A DNA stretch of 64,000 bases from Maricaulis maris. Its GTDB lineage: Bacteria; Pseudomonadota; Alphaproteobacteria; Caulobacterales; Maricaulaceae. Shown in pieces: positions 62,972 through 64,000 of the stretch. The notes beneath the pieces are model-generated. The model was not told the DNA's origin and ran no database searches. It saw only the letters and a list, made by a program, of their open reading frames with translations. The stretch spans positions 124,001 through 188,000 of the forward strand of contig NZ_RBIM01000002.1 of assembly GCF_003634045.1 (NCBI RefSeq), written 5' to 3'. How positions within the stretch are numbered: position 1 is the stretch's first letter; every line of letters starts with the position of its first letter. The translations under genes were made by a program, and so were the position numbers.

Positions 62972-64000
62972 ATGAGCGACAAGTCGGGCAAAGGCAAGGC
63001 CGGATCCGGTGCGGCGGGTTGGAGCGAGTTGACGGAGAAAGAACTCGAAACACTCGATCATCTTTCGCGCAATCTCATGCAGGCCTCGCTGAAATCGCAG
63101 CATCTGATGTCCGATGTTATGCGCAAGGCGCTTGAGGGTGACCCCGTCCTGCCCAACGCAGACCCGTTTCATTCGGCGCCGGAATTCCAGGAAGTCTGGA
63201 AACAGATCATCGCCCAGCCCGACCTGATGATGCGCGCCCAGGCCGATCTGATGAAGGGCTATATCGATCTCTGGTCGAATACCAGCAAGCGCGTGATGGC
63301 TGGCGAGGCCGAGACCAAGCCCGCGATCGAGCCGGAAGCCGGCGACAAACGCTGGCGCTCGTCCGACTGGTCGGAAAACCCGGTCTTTGACGCGATCAAA
63401 CAATCCTATCTCCTCAACCAGCATTTCCTGATGGGCCTGGTGGGCAGTGTCGAGGGCATTGATGATCGCACCAAACGCAAGGTCGAATTCCTGACGCGGC
63501 AAATGACCGACGCCCTGTCGCCGACCAATTTCGCCCTGACCAATCCCGATGTCCTGCGCGAGACCATGCAGAGCCAGGGCGAGAACCTGACCCGCGGCCT
63601 GCAAAACCTGCTCGACGATCTGGCCGGAGGCGACGGGCGGTTGGCACTCAAACAGACCGATATGGACGGTTTCCAGGTCGGCCGCGACATGGCGACGGCG
63701 CCGGGCGAAGTGGTGTTCGAAAACGCGCTGATGGAGCTGATCCAGTACACGCCGACCACCGAGACCGTGAAGCAGCGCCCACTGCTGATCGCGCCGCCCT
63801 GGATCAACAAATTCTACATCATGGATCTGCGCGAGAAGAACTCGATGATCCGCTGGCTGGTCGACCAGGGTTTCACCGTCTTCCTGATTTCGTGGGTCAA
63901 TCCCGGTCCCGAGCTGAAGGACAAGACCTTCAACGACTACATGCATGAAGGCCTGTTCGCGGCACTGCACGCGATTGAGGCGACAACCGGAGAGACCTCG
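62972..64000 (+). CDS. phaC: Class I polyhydroxyalkanoate synthase PhaC (partial, 3' end outside window)
   Basis: The frame is open from the ATG at 62972 to the last base (343 codons). Class I PhaC signatures include DRRFA-like residues near SDWSENPVFDAIKQSYLL, VEFLTRQMTDALSPTNFALTN, PGEVVFENALMELIQYTP, RPLLIAPPWINKFYIMDLRE and GFTVFLISWVNPGPE. The lipase-like box with the catalytic cysteine should follow just beyond the edge. It polymerises hydroxyacyl-CoA into storage polyester granules. The ATG lies 83 bp from the start of the divergent small lipoprotein gene. Confidence 0.96.
   Translation, partial: MSDKSGKGKAGSGAAGWSELTEKELETLDHLSRNLMQASLKSQHLMSDVMRKALEGDPVLPNADPFHSAPEFQEVWKQIIAQPDLMMRAQADLMKGYIDLWSNTSKRVMAGEAETKPAIEPEAGDKRWRSSDWSENPVFDAIKQSYLLNQHFLMGLVGSVEGIDDRTKRKVEFLTRQMTDALSPTNFALTNPDVLRETMQSQGENLTRGLQNLLDDLAGGDGRLALKQTDMDGFQVGRDMATAPGEVVFENALMELIQYTPTTETVKQRPLLIAPPWINKFYIMDLREKNSMIRWLVDQGFTVFLISWVNPGPELKDKTFNDYMHEGLFAALHAIEATTGETS

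Overview
This is a GC-rich (low-60s percent by eye), gene-dense chromosomal segment from an alphaproteobacterium. The gene orders are alphaproteobacterial: ntrY-ntrX-trkA-trkH-dat-hfq-hflX, rlpA-dac-tmk-holB-tatD-MBL, mfd-sdhE-recG, glpX-recJ. A PopA/PleD-like c-di-GMP receptor, single-cysteine NDUFS4-type genes and double cold-shock proteins point to the Caulobacterales/Maricaulales side of the class; a Maricaulis-like organism is my best guess, by inference only. There are 63 protein genes (two cut by the window edges) and four tRNAs (Ser-UGA, Arg-UCU, Pro-UGG, Glu-UUC). I see no insertion sequence, prophage, integron, rRNA or CRISPR array.

Layout. 1-7.7 kb: nitrogen-related two-component system NtrYX, potassium uptake TrkA/TrkH, a D-amino-acid-type aminotransferase, the RNA chaperone Hfq, GTPase HflX, and MazG on the other strand. 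8.0-13.6 kb: a minus-strand operon of cell-wall (RlpA, DD-carboxypeptidase), replication (Tmk, HolB) and metal hydrolase (TatD, MBL) genes. 13.7-17.6 kb: tRNA-Ser, a tiny entericidin-like lipoprotein, and a tightly overlapping three-gene operon encoding a GNAT-nitrilase fusion, a GNAT acetyltransferase and a RimK-like ATP-grasp ligase, which looks like a peptide or amide-bond forming pathway of unknown product. 17.8-24.3 kb: MsrPQ periplasmic methionine sulfoxide repair, a DoxX-like membrane protein, M14 and M2 metallopeptidases, and a HupE/UreJ protein. 24.4-29.0 kb: kynABU tryptophan catabolism, followed by a stand-alone Lrp/AsnC ligand-binding domain protein and serine dehydratase.

29-41.7 kb: an unrecognised protein, an RND efflux pair, a 3-oxoacid CoA-transferase, a BrkB-type membrane protein, a WYL regulator, a small orphan gene, a pentapeptide-repeat protein, a CaiB-type CoA-transferase, and the PopA-like protein. 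41.7-50.6 kb: DNA repair (Mfd, RecG) around SdhE, DUF502, a DUF3089 protein that has lost its nucleophile serine, and KdsA (LPS Kdo synthesis, so the cell is Gram-negative). 50.7-56.6 kb: photolyase, a DUF6134 protein, and a sulfur-amino-acid operon cysK-sseA-metC. 56.8-64 kb: tRNAs, an NDUFS4-like complex I subunit, DUF192, a double cold-shock protein, a divergent QueD-like protein, RecJ, GlpX, a small lipoprotein, and the first 343 codons of the PHA synthase PhaC.

Most of the window is ordinary core genome. The items most worth a second look are the ATP-grasp/GNAT/nitrilase operon, the PopA-like c-di-GMP effector with an intact I-site and broken active site, several proteins with altered catalytic residues (DUF3089, QueD-like, TatD), the unrecognised protein near 29.1 kb, and unexplained palindromes or hairpins in four intergenic gaps (7.74-8.07, 37.67-38.0, 56.57-56.83 and 58.6-58.95 kb).
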